This document shows positions 9,689 to 18,771 of a DNA stretch of 64,000 nt, one piece after another; position 1 is the stretch's first letter, and each line of letters opens with the position of its first letter. The stretch comes from an uncultured Bacteroidota bacterium. Its GTDB lineage: Bacteria; Bacteroidota; Bacteroidia; Bacteroidales; F082. Below the pieces are notes generated by a model. That model saw only the letters and a list, made by a program, of their open reading frames with translations, had not been told where the DNA came from and made no database searches. The stretch covers positions 39,490 through 103,489 of the forward strand of contig CAITDJ010000084.1 in assembly GCA_903891085.1 (NCBI GenBank). Reading direction: 5' to 3'. The position numbers and the translations under genes are program-made.

Positions 9689-11059
9689 TTATCGGTCTTT
9701 CAGACGTTGCAAATGAAATTCAAGGTTTTGATCGGGTTGTGGGGCTGGAGCCATGCCAATTTTGCCCTCTCTTAACAGAATAAAAAACTCAGGAAATGTC
9801 TTAACACGATAGTCTTCCAAAAGTAAAATATTATCTTCCAGATTTAACAAAGTCCAACTTAAATTATTCTTATTGAATAACTTAACGTAGTTCTGAAATC
9901 CCTGAGCGGTTGAAATAGTAATGAAGGTGTAATCATCCCCGAATTTATCGGACAAAGCTTTCATTTTCATTACAGACTGAATACAGACCGGGCAACTATC
10001 CTGAACAAACTGAAGCACGACTTTTTTATCACTAAAATCACGTAAAGAACTATTTTTTAAAGATGGGTTTTTTAAAGTGAAAGAGGGAGCATCTGTCTTC
10101 ATTTCAAGGTAAGACAATGACTTAATCAAATTGGCAGAGATTTGCTTATGTGATAAATGTTTACTTTCAATGTTGAATTGACTGAGAAGGCGAATAATTT
10201 CTTCTTTTTCAAATGCAGAATTATTGTACAAATCTCTTAAGTTGATCAAACCGACCAATTCACTCAATTGCGGACTTTTGGATAAAAGCGGATTAATCGA
10301 AACGAACTGTAAGAAAGCACCATAACCATCATGAATACTGCGTTTTAGTTCATCCTGCTGATAATGGCGGTTGGTGATCAGATAATCGCTAAACACCTCA
10401 TTCAACAAATTCATATACTCCGGATTTGAATAAAGAACTGGCTTATCAATTACTAAATTTCGTATCCATTGTTCAGCACTGCGACCCCTCATGGTTTGCA
10501 GTAAGGAGGCTTGTTTGTATGTGTTATATTCGGAAACGAAAACAATTGGATTGGCAGGTAATCTCAATTCAATCGCCATCCTGAGTGAATCCAATAAATC
10601 AAAACGTTTTCTATGGTATAAGTCATCGAAATGCTGCATCACAAAAGCATTGAAAATCAAATTAATATCATCAATATTTTTTTGTAGTCCCTTGTCATTA
10701 CTTTCCAAAACAGTTAACGAAAAGGGATCCTTTTCAAAATAGGAAGATGTTAATGATAATTTAGATTGGGTAAGTTTATAGGTATAGATACAGCCCGGAC
10801 TGATAATAACTTCAACCCTATCGAGTCCCAACGACAATTGAACTGTCGTAATTTCTTGTATATCAATAATTAATGAAAATTTTCCAGCCGCATCCGTTCT
10901 GCTGCTCGTTATGGTTTGCTCAAGATTTGAAATATAATCATTCAGAACAATTAAGCGTACAATTTGGTCGGGGGCATTACTTTCGCCATGGATAATGACC
11001 GGAGCACCATGCAGATTAAAGGCAAACAGAAGAGAAATGGCAAGGAAAAATCGAGACAT
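9689..11059 (-). CDS. Exported thioredoxin-fold protein (TlpA/AhpC-like domain)
   Basis: A 456-residue protein with a signal peptide (hydrophobic 4-17, likely cleavage after HGA at ~19). Residues ~20-100 form a beta-rich N-terminal domain with DAAGKFSLII, as in carboxypeptidase-regulatory-like or DUF4369 modules. The middle, ~110-320, is helical and unassigned. Residues ~325-456 are a thioredoxin fold with the active-site motif CPVC at 356-359 and a conserved cis-Pro region (VKTFPEFFIL). Periplasmic proteins of this layout are common in Bacteroidota and are thought to act as thiol-disulfide reductases, though partners are usually unknown. The start lies 24 nt after the coaD stop, so it may share the NUDIX-coaD transcript. 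Family assignment is firm only for the C-terminal domain. Confidence 0.8.
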   Translation of the reverse strand: MSRFFLAISLLFAFNLHGAPVIIHGESNAPDQIVRLIVLNDYISNLEQTITSSRTDAAGKFSLIIDIQEITTVQLSLGLDRVEVIISPGCIYTYKLTQSKLSLTSSYFEKDPFSLTVLESNDKGLQKNIDDINLIFNAFVMQHFDDLYHRKRFDLLDSLRMAIELRLPANPIVFVSEYNTYKQASLLQTMRGRSAEQWIRNLVIDKPVLYSNPEYMNLLNEVFSDYLITNRHYQQDELKRSIHDGYGAFLQFVSINPLLSKSPQLSELVGLINLRDLYNNSAFEKEEIIRLLSQFNIESKHLSHKQISANLIKSLSYLEMKTDAPSFTLKNPSLKNSSLRDFSDKKVVLQFVQDSCPVCIQSVMKMKALSDKFGDDYTFITISTAQGFQNYVKLFNKNNLSWTLLNLEDNILLLEDYRVKTFPEFFILLREGKIGMAPAPQPDQNLEFHLQRLKDR

Positions 11060-11083
11060 TGCGTTTAGTTTTTGCTTAAAAAT

Positions 11084-11560
11084 CTATTTTTCCGGATTCA
11101 TTGTAAGCGTAACACAGGAAGGGACAAACTGACTGGCATCTCCGCCATTTCGCACCACGTCACGGATTACACTGGAAGTGATTGCGGTTAGTTCGGGCGT
11201 TGAAAGCAGAAAAATTGTTTCAATTTCGGGAAACAGTTTTTTATTTACCTGACCAATACTGCGCTCAAATTCAAAATCAGCAGAAGTACGTAGTCCCCGT
11301 AAAATATAATGTGCACCAACATTGCGGCAATAATCAACTGTTAGACCTCTATAGGTTACAACCCTGACTTTAGGAAAATCTTTAAACACTAAATTAATCC
11401 ATTGAATGCGTTGCTCAACTGAAAAATAATAATCTTTCAATGCGTTGATTCCAATAGCGATAATAATCTCATCAAATAGCGGAAGTGCCCGCAACACAAG
11501 TGATTCATGTCCCAGAGTAATAGGATCAAAAGAACCGGGAAAGACAGCAATTTTCTTCAT
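11084..11560 (-). CDS. coaD: Phosphopantetheine adenylyltransferase
   Basis: The 158-residue enzyme matches the family length. It joins 4'-phosphopantetheine and ATP to make dephospho-CoA, the penultimate step of coenzyme A synthesis. The nucleotidylyltransferase motif GSFDPITLGH is at residues 9-18 (TxGH type). ILRGLRTSADFEFE near 86-99 and the C-terminal TSSVIRD complete the nucleotide-binding signature. The frame is open 23 codons further upstream, but the ATG at 11560 gives the standard N-terminus MKKIAVFPGSFDP and avoids overlap with the NUDIX gene. It sits 34 nt downstream of the NUDIX stop. CoaD is commonly inhibited by CoA (family knowledge). Confidence 0.96.
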   Translation of the reverse strand: MKKIAVFPGSFDPITLGHESLVLRALPLFDEIIIAIGINALKDYYFSVEQRIQWINLVFKDFPKVRVVTYRGLTVDYCRNVGAHYILRGLRTSADFEFERSIGQVNKKLFPEIETIFLLSTPELTAITSSVIRDVVRNGGDASQFVPSCVTLTMNPEK

Positions 11561-11594
11561 AACCTGTTTTATCTTTAATGTATAAGTATGATAT

Positions 11595-12233
11595 TCAATG
11601 TTCTGTATGATAAATAGCATCAAACTCAAGACTTTCTTGTACAGAACGAAAGGAATTTTTTAGTACCTGGTCTAACTGGCTTTTTGAAATCCATTCGGCT
11701 TTTTCAATTCCTTCAGAAATCTGGGGAGTTAAAACTCCTTTATCATTGGATTGCATTAAAAACCATTTGGTCATTTTTATTTCCCATTTTCCTTTCAATA
11801 AATAAAAGTGCCGCGTTGTTGTAAGTTCTTTTAACAGATGTATCGCACCCAATCCAGTTTCCTCTTCCACTTCACGTAACGCAGTTTCTTCGAAAGATTC
11901 ACCTGCTTCGACATGACCTTTGGGTAAATCCCATACTCCGGAACGAAATATAAACAAAACCTCATTGTTCGCATTTAACACAACCCCACCAGCAGCTTTT
12001 ACCTCGGGATATTTTTGGCTAATCAACTTTTTGATAACACGAATATCGACATTGAAATACAGACATAAATCATTTGTAATCTGTTTTTTAAGCCATTCGC
12101 TGAGAAATAAATAAAACTCTTCCTCAGTCTTACAGTTTTTCACCCTATGGCCGCTATTCAGATAGCTGTGACCGTTACCCGAAATAAGAGTCAGACATCG
12201 CTTATCACAAAAAATATTGTACTTTTGCTCCAT
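11595..12233 (-). CDS. NUDIX hydrolase, head-to-head with pyrE
   Basis: A 212-residue protein from the ATG at 12233. The Nudix box is intact at residues 106-128, with pattern G-x5-E-x7-REVEEETGL, and the preceding SGVWDLPKG places the substrate loop. An N-terminal domain of ~75 residues has no clear homology; it resembles the extra domain of Bacteroidota NUDIX proteins found beside pyrE. Substrate is unknown; the family cleaves nucleoside diphosphates linked to other groups. The frame continues upstream, but the ATG at 12233 is the best start because pyrE begins at 12232 on the other strand: the two start codons share two base pairs in CATG. It is followed by coaD in the same direction. Confidence 0.88.
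   Translation of the reverse strand: MEQKYNIFCDKRCLTLISGNGHSYLNSGHRVKNCKTEEEFYLFLSEWLKKQITNDLCLYFNVDIRVIKKLISQKYPEVKAAGGVVLNANNEVLFIFRSGVWDLPKGHVEAGESFEETALREVEEETGLGAIHLLKELTTTRHFYLLKGKWEIKMTKWFLMQSNDKGVLTPQISEGIEKAEWISKSQLDQVLKNSFRSVQESLEFDAIYHTEH
12220..12227 (+). promoter_or_regulatory. Candidate -7 element for pyrE inside the NUDIX coding region
   Basis: TACTTTTG fits the Bacteroidota -7 consensus TAnnTTTG and ends 4 nt before the pyrE ATG at 12232. If used, transcription would start almost on the ATG, giving a leaderless or nearly leaderless mRNA. No clear -33 element is seen, so this is a motif-only call. Confidence 0.35.
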
Positions 12234-12888
12234 GAAATTAAGCACCGATTCTGCATTAACGCTTGCCGGTTTTTTATTGCAAATTAAAGCAATAAAACTC
12301 AATCCATCATCACCTTTTGTTTGGGCATCAGGTTTACATAGCCCGATTTATTGTGATAATCGTATCACCTTGTCATATCACAAGATTCGGACCCACATTC
12401 GTCAGGAGTTTGTGAATCTGATTCTTGATAAATATGGGAAGCCTGATGTGATCGCAGGTGTGGCAACCGGTGGTATTGCACAGGGTGTTTTGGTAGCACA
12501 GGAACTTGGTCTTCCGTTTGCTTATGTAAGATCTGAGAAAAAAGCCCATGGCCTGACCAATCAAATAGAAGGTATTGTTGAAAAAGGTAATTCAGTGATT
12601 GTTGTAGAAGACCTTATTTCTACAGGTGGAAGCAGTTTATATGCTGTGGAAGCCTTGCGTGAGGCAGGAGCGAATGTTAAAGGAATGATTGCAATATTTT
12701 CTTACGGACTTGATATTGCCAAAGATAATTTTCAGAAAACAAACTGCGAACTCACCACACTGACCGATTTCGAAATTTTGCTCGAAAGAGCCATTGAAGA
12801 AAATTATTTGACTGAAAGCGAATTGATTTCTTTGAAAGAGTGGCAGATTAATCCATCAAAATGGAGTGACAATTTTCAGTCAAAATAA
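12232..12888 (+). CDS. pyrE: Orotate phosphoribosyltransferase
   Basis: The 218-residue enzyme transfers the phosphoribosyl group of PRPP to orotate, making orotidine monophosphate in de novo pyrimidine synthesis. The PRPP-binding motif VIVVEDLISTGGSS is at 122-135. VIAGVATGGIAQG (73-85) and the flexible-loop region RSEKKAHGLTNQIEG (100-114) complete the family signature. The TTG at 12217 would add five residues, but the ATG at 12232 is the natural start. It is divergent from the NUDIX gene with a two-base start-codon overlap and followed after 18 nt by an SRPBCC protein, a pairing common in Bacteroidota. Confidence 0.96.
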   Translation: MKLSTDSALTLAGFLLQIKAIKLNPSSPFVWASGLHSPIYCDNRITLSYHKIRTHIRQEFVNLILDKYGKPDVIAGVATGGIAQGVLVAQELGLPFAYVRSEKKAHGLTNQIEGIVEKGNSVIVVEDLISTGGSSLYAVEALREAGANVKGMIAIFSYGLDIAKDNFQKTNCELTTLTDFEILLERAIEENYLTESELISLKEWQINPSKWSDNFQSK

Positions 12889-12906
12889 AATTAAATTATT
12901 GAAATA

Positions 12907-13302
12907 ATGGAGTTTACAAGTGAATGGAGATCAATTGAAACGAAACCTGAAAAAGTATATTTGTTTCTTTCAGATTTACAGAACCTGGGTAAATTGATGC
13001 CGGAGCAGGTGATTAACTGGCAGGCAGATGCAGATACCTGCTCATTCACTATCAAAGGAATGACAGATTTGAAATTAAAAATCAATGAGCGAATACCGTT
13101 TTCACTCATTTCACTCAAACCTGAAGGGAAATCACCATTCAGTTTTACACTTGATTCAGTTATCAGAGAAAACAACCTTCAGACTGAAGTGAAAATCATG
13201 CTCAACGCTGATTTGAATCCCATGCTGGCAATGATGGCCAAACGCCCGTTACAGAATTTGGTGAACATTATGGTGGAGAAACTGCAGTTGCTGGCAATTT
13301 AA
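12907..13302 (+). CDS. SRPBCC/START-like small protein
   Basis: A 131-residue protein without signal peptide. Its pattern (N-terminal strand EFTSEWRSIETKPEKVYLFL, a helix with LGKLMPEQV, alternating strands, then a long amphipathic C-terminal helix) is that of the SRPBCC (START/Bet v 1) fold, which binds hydrophobic ligands. No ligand is known for this subgroup. It starts 18 nt after the pyrE stop and is almost certainly cotranscribed. pyrE followed by this family is frequent in Bacteroidota, but the reason for the link is unknown. Confidence 0.75.
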   Translation: MEFTSEWRSIETKPEKVYLFLSDLQNLGKLMPEQVINWQADADTCSFTIKGMTDLKLKINERIPFSLISLKPEGKSPFSFTLDSVIRENNLQTEVKIMLNADLNPMLAMMAKRPLQNLVNIMVEKLQLLAI

Positions 13303-13429
13303 CAATTCGTTGTTTTGATTATTATTAACACATCCTGGTGAAAAGGCTATAATCATCCTTCTTTCACTATTTTTACCAATTATTTCGGAATACCCTACTA
13401 AATTCGACTCATCTTCAGACTTCTCTCAT

Positions 13430-16144
13430 ATGAAAAGAGCCCTGCTTAAATCAATTAAAATCGTTGGTATTACGATCGTAACGATCTTTCTTATCATGTT
13501 GCTGTTTCCAATTTTGTTTCCTGGACTCGTAACAAAGGAAATTAAAAACTTCACGGAACAGAATCTCGAAAGTAAAATAGATTTTAAAAATGCTGATTTG
13601 TCATTTTTTAAACACTTCCCAAACCTGACTTTTACGCTCTATAATTTCTCTATCACCGGATCTAAACCATTTGAAAATGATACACTTGCGAAAGGTAAAG
13701 AACTTAGTTTAGGAATTAATCTCGCTTCACTCAGTGGAGAATCACTTGAAATAAACAAGCTTTTCTTCGATGAGAGTACAATTAAAATTCTTGGAGATAA
13801 AGATGGTAGAACAAATTATGATATTTATAAAACAGCTGAAATAGAAGCAGAAAACACTGAGTCGGTTCCATCAGAAACACATTTGAAAATCACTGGAATA
13901 ACGATAAACCAAAGCCGGATTATTTACAAAGATGATTCTTTTCCGATGTCATTCGAAATTGGCAATTTGGAGTATCTCGGAAACGGGCAATTCGATAATA
14001 ATGTTTTTCGGCTTGAATCCGGGATTTTTGCGGAAGAAGTCAGTTTCACCTATGATGGGACTACCTATCTTGCTGAAAAGGATGTAAAAGGAATGATGGT
14101 AACCGAAATTAATATTGAAACTTTTCAATTCGGCCTGATTAAAAATGAATTACTAGTAAATTCCTTTCCGGTGAATTTCAACGGAACAATGAGCCTCCTC
14201 GATGCTGGGTATGATATTGTTTTTCATATGAATAGTGGATTCACTGATTTTAGCAATCTGTTTTCCATTTTACCTCCCGAATACGACACATGGTTTTCTA
14301 CCACCAAGTTTGGAGGAAATGTTTCACTCAACATTGATATGATAGGTTCTTCACGAATTTCACCATTACAGGAGCCCGATATCAGCCTCACGGCTGAAAT
14401 AAATAAAGGGTCAATTCAACATATAGATGCACCTTCTCCTTTGGAAAACATCAATATGAAAGCAAGTATTTTGCTCCCACAATTCAACACCGACAGCCTT
14501 ACATTTACGATCGATCCGATGTCATTCAGCCTGCACGGAGAAAACACTTCACTTCAACTGGAAACAAAGGGATTGACCGTTCCAAGGATTAATTTAAATC
14601 TCGACAGTAAGGTCAATCTTGATTTACTTTCTCAGGCGCTCGGATTGGATTCTTTGAAATTTGGAGGGAAACTGATGATGACCGCAAAAGCGGACGGTGT
14701 ATATAACGCTGATAAACAAATCATTCCGTTGATTGACAGCAAAATAATATTGCAGAATGGTTTGATCCAGACACCCTTTTATCCAAAAGCACTTGAAAAA
14801 ATCGAAGTTGATGCATCGATCAAAAGTACAGGTTCATCCATGAATGATCTTGCTATAGTTTTTCAACCTGTCTCATTTATGTTCGATCATGAATCCTTTT
14901 CAGTTACTACAAACCTTAGATATTTTGATGATCTGCAATACGATCTTGAAGCAAACGGAACATTGAATCTCGGAAATTTATACCAGTTATTTGCTATCGA
15001 TAACTATTCAGTAAGCGGTTGGCTGAAAGCACAACTGAGTCTGCACGGAAAGCAATCTGATGCTGAACAGGGAAAATACCAGAATCTGCATAACAGAGGA
15101 ACACTTGAGTTACAAAAATTCACCATGATAAGCAGCGATTATCCATATCCATTCCTGATTCCTGCTGCCTTGCTAAGAATTGAAAATGACAAGGCCTGGC
15201 TCAGCGGAGCTTCGCTCGATTATGATAACAACCATATCGAATTATCGGGCTATATGCAGGATTTCATTGGTTATAGTATGTTAAACAAGGTGTTAAAAGG
15301 ACAGCTTACAATCAAAAGTCAGAAGCTTGAGATGGAAGATTTTATGACTTCGACCAGCTCAGAAATTGACACACCCACAATGTTAACAACAGGTGTAGTG
15401 ATGCTCCCAACTGATTTTGATCTTAGCATAGTTGCTGATATTCAGGAAATTGAATATAATAAGACAAAAGTTAACGATCTGAAAGGAACAGTCAATTTGA
15501 AAGAAGGAAATATGGAGCTCGACAAAACTCAGTTTAAAATTGCCGGTGCAGCCATTGCAATGAATGCCTCCTATTTACCTATTGATTCGCTGAAAGCAAA
15601 CTTCACATTCTCAGTTAAATCAGATTCTTTTGATGTGAAAAGAGCCTACAACGAAATTCCGCTCTTCCGCGAACTGGCAACATCAGCCGAAAATACAGAA
15701 GGCCTGATTTCGATGGAATATGCAATTGCAGGTAGGCTGAATGAAAAAATGGAAGCCGTTTACCCGAGTCTGAAGGGCAAAGGTTTTATTAAACTGGAAA
15801 ATGTCAAGGTCCGGGGATTAAAACTATTTAGTGCGGTCGGTAAAGCGGTTGGAAAAGACAGTATCCGTAATCCCGACCTCAAGGCTGTGATCATCAATTC
15901 TTCCATTGCCAACAACATCATTACCATTGAAAAAACCAAGATGAAATTTTTCGGTTTCCGCCCAACTTTCTACGGTCAGACTTCATTCGATGGCAAGCTT
16001 AACTTGCACCTGAGGCTTGGTTTGCCCCCAATGGGACTGGTTGGAATTCCTATGACAATAACCGGAACATCAGACAATCCTATTGTGAAAGTACGAAAAG
16101 AAAAGGAAAATGATAAACTGGAAGAAATCGAAGATACAGATTGA
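13430..16144 (+). CDS. AsmA-family envelope protein
   Basis: A 904-residue protein anchored by one N-terminal membrane helix (~11-34) with the rest predicted outside the cytoplasm. Long runs of alternating polar and hydrophobic residues match the repeating beta-groove of AsmA/TamB-like proteins. The C-terminal AsmA module is recognisable in KGKGFIKLENVKVRGLKLF (near 780-800), where the family signature KGxGxxxxxNxxxxGL occurs, and the protein ends in an acidic, Lys/Glu-rich tail. AsmA-like proteins form hydrophobic channels linking the inner and outer membranes and are thought to help phospholipid transport to the outer membrane. The ATG at 13430 directly precedes the basic N-region. It is separated from the SRPBCC gene by 127 nt and convergent with the SPOR gene. 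Confidence 0.85.
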   Translation: MKRALLKSIKIVGITIVTIFLIMLLFPILFPGLVTKEIKNFTEQNLESKIDFKNADLSFFKHFPNLTFTLYNFSITGSKPFENDTLAKGKELSLGINLASLSGESLEINKLFFDESTIKILGDKDGRTNYDIYKTAEIEAENTESVPSETHLKITGITINQSRIIYKDDSFPMSFEIGNLEYLGNGQFDNNVFRLESGIFAEEVSFTYDGTTYLAEKDVKGMMVTEINIETFQFGLIKNELLVNSFPVNFNGTMSLLDAGYDIVFHMNSGFTDFSNLFSILPPEYDTWFSTTKFGGNVSLNIDMIGSSRISPLQEPDISLTAEINKGSIQHIDAPSPLENINMKASILLPQFNTDSLTFTIDPMSFSLHGENTSLQLETKGLTVPRINLNLDSKVNLDLLSQALGLDSLKFGGKLMMTAKADGVYNADKQIIPLIDSKIILQNGLIQTPFYPKALEKIEVDASIKSTGSSMNDLAIVFQPVSFMFDHESFSVTTNLRYFDDLQYDLEANGTLNLGNLYQLFAIDNYSVSGWLKAQLSLHGKQSDAEQGKYQNLHNRGTLELQKFTMISSDYPYPFLIPAALLRIENDKAWLSGASLDYDNNHIELSGYMQDFIGYSMLNKVLKGQLTIKSQKLEMEDFMTSTSSEIDTPTMLTTGVVMLPTDFDLSIVADIQEIEYNKTKVNDLKGTVNLKEGNMELDKTQFKIAGAAIAMNASYLPIDSLKANFTFSVKSDSFDVKRAYNEIPLFRELATSAENTEGLISMEYAIAGRLNEKMEAVYPSLKGKGFIKLENVKVRGLKLFSAVGKAVGKDSIRNPDLKAVIINSSIANNIITIEKTKMKFFGFRPTFYGQTSFDGKLNLHLRLGLPPMGLVGIPMTITGTSDNPIVKVRKEKENDKLEEIEDTD

Positions 16145-16200
16145 AAATTGATTTACAAAAAAGGACTTCATTATTGCAGATCAGCAAAAATTCTTATGTC

Positions 16201-17337
16201 CTACTTCGATCTCATGTCTTTTGAGATTGTGACGCGAATATTGTTTTCATAAGCTACCACAAAGGCGTCGCTAATCCCCCTGTTCCGCATCGTTTGGCTA
16301 TAAGCTTCCGCTTCCTTAAAACTCGCAAAACTGCCGGTTGAATAACGAAATATACCACCAAAACTATTTTCTCTGATTTCGTAATCAAATGCAGTGTTTG
16401 GAAAATATCGTTTCAGATTTTCCACCTTGCTGGTCTTTGCAAGTACCTGAACACGAAATTCAAACGGCTTATTGTAGCTTGATTTTGGCTCAGTTACAGT
16501 TAGGGCAGGAATAGAAGTCTGACTTTGCGATGGCCTCGATTTAACGACATCGTAATCAATTACCGAAACCGGTTCAGAGGGTCGCACAATACTTACCTTT
16601 TTCTTATTTCTAATAGCACCCTTTTGTCCAAAACGATAGGAAAGACCAACGGAAGTAAATGTTAGCATATCGTTACCAAATCCGCCCTTATAAAAATCAA
16701 CATCATCGGAGAATACAGTGTACAATGACCCTTCAAAAACTAAGCTCAGGCCAGGCGTGAGTTTATAATCCAAACCAAGAGTCAAAGGGAAATAGACTGC
16801 AGAAGTTTTAAAATTGGAATCAGCTACCCGAAGTCTATTTTTAACAAAAATTACATCTGAAGTTACAACATCGCGCAAAGAACCATTCCAACTGATATAA
16901 CCCAAGCCAAGTGTTCCATAGATGTTCAATCTACGGGTAGATGTATATCCCCAAAACAAATTACTGAAAGAAAGGTAGGAATGCACATCGAAATTGAAAG
17001 CCCTGTCATTAAAAACCAGATTTGCAGCTGTGCCATCAGAAAAATTCACCTTTTCACCCTTGATTCTTCCACTATGAATGTTAAAACCAATTCCCAACAA
17101 TTCGTTAAAATGATACCTAACAAAAGCTGAGCTTGAAAATCCAATTTCACCACCAAACTTTTGGAAATAAGTTGAGGTTGTGACATCGCCATAATACTGT
17201 GAAAAGCCCAACAACCCGCCAATTTGCCATTTTCCGGGTTGTTCTTCAGAAATTCTATTCTGGGCAAATATGCCCGGGCAAAAAGATAAAAAAAAGATAA
17301 AAAAGAAAATCTTTCGGAAGGTCATAGAAAGAATCAT
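16201..17337 (-). CDS. Outer-membrane barrel with C-terminal SPOR-like domain
   Basis: A 378-residue protein with a signal peptide (hydrophobic ~10-22, ending in IFAQ). Residues ~30-235 look like an 8- to 10-strand outer-membrane barrel, rich in Gly, Tyr and Phe and ending in SVGLSYRFG. A basic, Ser/Pro-rich linker follows (~236-295), and residues ~298-375 resemble a SPOR domain: FRVQVLA at the start, a GGIFRYSTGSF turn, then an Ala-rich helix and final strand. SPOR domains bind denuded peptidoglycan glycan strands, so this could tie an outer-membrane barrel to the cell wall; the joint role is inferred. The ATG at 17337 overlaps the upstream TGA in ATGA; an ATG four codons later is a possible start. 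Confidence 0.75.
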   Translation of the reverse strand: MILSMTFRKIFFFIFFLSFCPGIFAQNRISEEQPGKWQIGGLLGFSQYYGDVTTSTYFQKFGGEIGFSSSAFVRYHFNELLGIGFNIHSGRIKGEKVNFSDGTAANLVFNDRAFNFDVHSYLSFSNLFWGYTSTRRLNIYGTLGLGYISWNGSLRDVVTSDVIFVKNRLRVADSNFKTSAVYFPLTLGLDYKLTPGLSLVFEGSLYTVFSDDVDFYKGGFGNDMLTFTSVGLSYRFGQKGAIRNKKKVSIVRPSEPVSVIDYDVVKSRPSQSQTSIPALTVTEPKSSYNKPFEFRVQVLAKTSKVENLKRYFPNTAFDYEIRENSFGGIFRYSTGSFASFKEAEAYSQTMRNRGISDAFVVAYENNIRVTISKDMRSK

Positions 17338-18584
17338 TTTGTTTTTTGGCCACAGTAATTATTAAGATATTCACTGGCGCTTCCATATCCCAAATCATAA
17401 GATTTTTTCCAGTCCTCACATGCGCCCTCGGTATCTTCTGTATAAAACCTTGCAACACCACGGTTGAAATAATTCTTTACCCAATTTGAATAGTCCATGA
17501 CTTTGGTTGGTTTGAGTTCAATTGCCTTTGTGAAATCAGCAATTGCATCATAATACATACCACTCTTGCTTTTGGTGTTTCCACGATAGGAGTAAATCAT
17601 GAAATCATCTGTTTCCGGATTCTCCTCAATTGCCTTGTTAAAGGCTTCCAATGCACCCACATAATCACCGATTTGATACCGCAAAATTCCCCAATTGTAA
17701 TTAGAGCTGTATTCAGTAGGAGATTTGTCAACTTCAATAAAATAATTCTTTGAGTCCTGAATGAAACTAGACCAGGTTACGTAATCAACCTCATAAAAAC
17801 TTGATTCAAAAATATTCTTCCAGTTATCAGGAGAGGTCTGCATCTTCACCAGGTTGTCGTTTTTATAGCTTTTCACAAACTTGAACCTAACTACTTCCTT
17901 ATCATTTGATTTAATCGGATAAATGGCAACAATCAGGTTACCGTCCGATTTTTGTTTTGCAGCTCTTACATCCTGAATTTGCCGGATAATTGCTTCTTCA
18001 TATCCACCCTTGTAATGATCAAACCCCCTAACAACGCCTGTGGCGCTGCTTTTCAGATTAAGTTCGGCATCTATAAAAATATTTTTTTCGAAATTTTCAA
18101 TTCCTGATGATACAAAACAATCCAAATCAACAAGATACATCACATTAAATTGGGGTTTCTCAGGAAGAAGTTCAGCGAGTTTTTCGCCTTTGAAAACATA
18201 AAAGACAAGTGATAAATAATTTGTCCACCCCTGCAAAATAAGCGGGAATTCATATTCCCCATCCTTATATTTTTTAACAAGCACATTGTATTGCTTGTCA
18301 TCAATCATAATTTTCCGAAGCTCGATGGATGTAAAATTATCAATACCGACCGATTCAACATCATCCTGACGGGAAGTATTGGTACGGCTGTCAGTATATG
18401 GAATTACATTGTCTCCATAAGCCCATTTTCCATTGTCCTGCATCGACCAGCCTTTTGCCTCGGTAATTTGAGATTGAATTGGGCTCATGATGGAAAAATT
18501 TTCCAGTTCATAGCTATCTTTTACCTGTCCGATAAGCAGCATTGCATTGAAAAGAACTGAAAATAATATTGTTGCTTTTTTCAT
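17334..18584 (-). CDS. Secreted TPR-repeat protein
   Basis: A 416-residue protein with signal peptide MKKATILFSVLFNAMLLIG. The first ~260 residues are an unassigned, mixed alpha/beta domain. TPR motifs are clear at ~290-405: NWGILRYQIGDYVGALEAF and YYDAIADFTKAIELKP, with ARFYTEDTEGACEDWKKS after them. It probably sits in the periplasm and mediates protein contacts. The ATG at 18584 is preferred over the first in-frame codon because it starts directly at the signal peptide. Its TGA overlaps the start of the barrel-SPOR gene, so the two are translationally coupled and may act together; that partnership is an inference. Confidence 0.72.
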   Translation of the reverse strand: MKKATILFSVLFNAMLLIGQVKDSYELENFSIMSPIQSQITEAKGWSMQDNGKWAYGDNVIPYTDSRTNTSRQDDVESVGIDNFTSIELRKIMIDDKQYNVLVKKYKDGEYEFPLILQGWTNYLSLVFYVFKGEKLAELLPEKPQFNVMYLVDLDCFVSSGIENFEKNIFIDAELNLKSSATGVVRGFDHYKGGYEEAIIRQIQDVRAAKQKSDGNLIVAIYPIKSNDKEVVRFKFVKSYKNDNLVKMQTSPDNWKNIFESSFYEVDYVTWSSFIQDSKNYFIEVDKSPTEYSSNYNWGILRYQIGDYVGALEAFNKAIEENPETDDFMIYSYRGNTKSKSGMYYDAIADFTKAIELKPTKVMDYSNWVKNYFNRGVARFYTEDTEGACEDWKKSYDLGYGSASEYLNNYCGQKTK

Positions 18585-18771
18585 ATGGTCAAAAAAAATG
18601 ACGTGGTTCATGCAAAATAACGAATAATTAATGTCCGCTCCATGTCCACCGTAAATTTAAAGTAAAAACATTTGTGACAAAAGAATTCTCACTTTTTTAA
18701 TCAAGAATTTATTAACAAAGCAATTATTTAGTTAATCCATTGATAATGAATTATTTTCACAAAGTAAAAGC

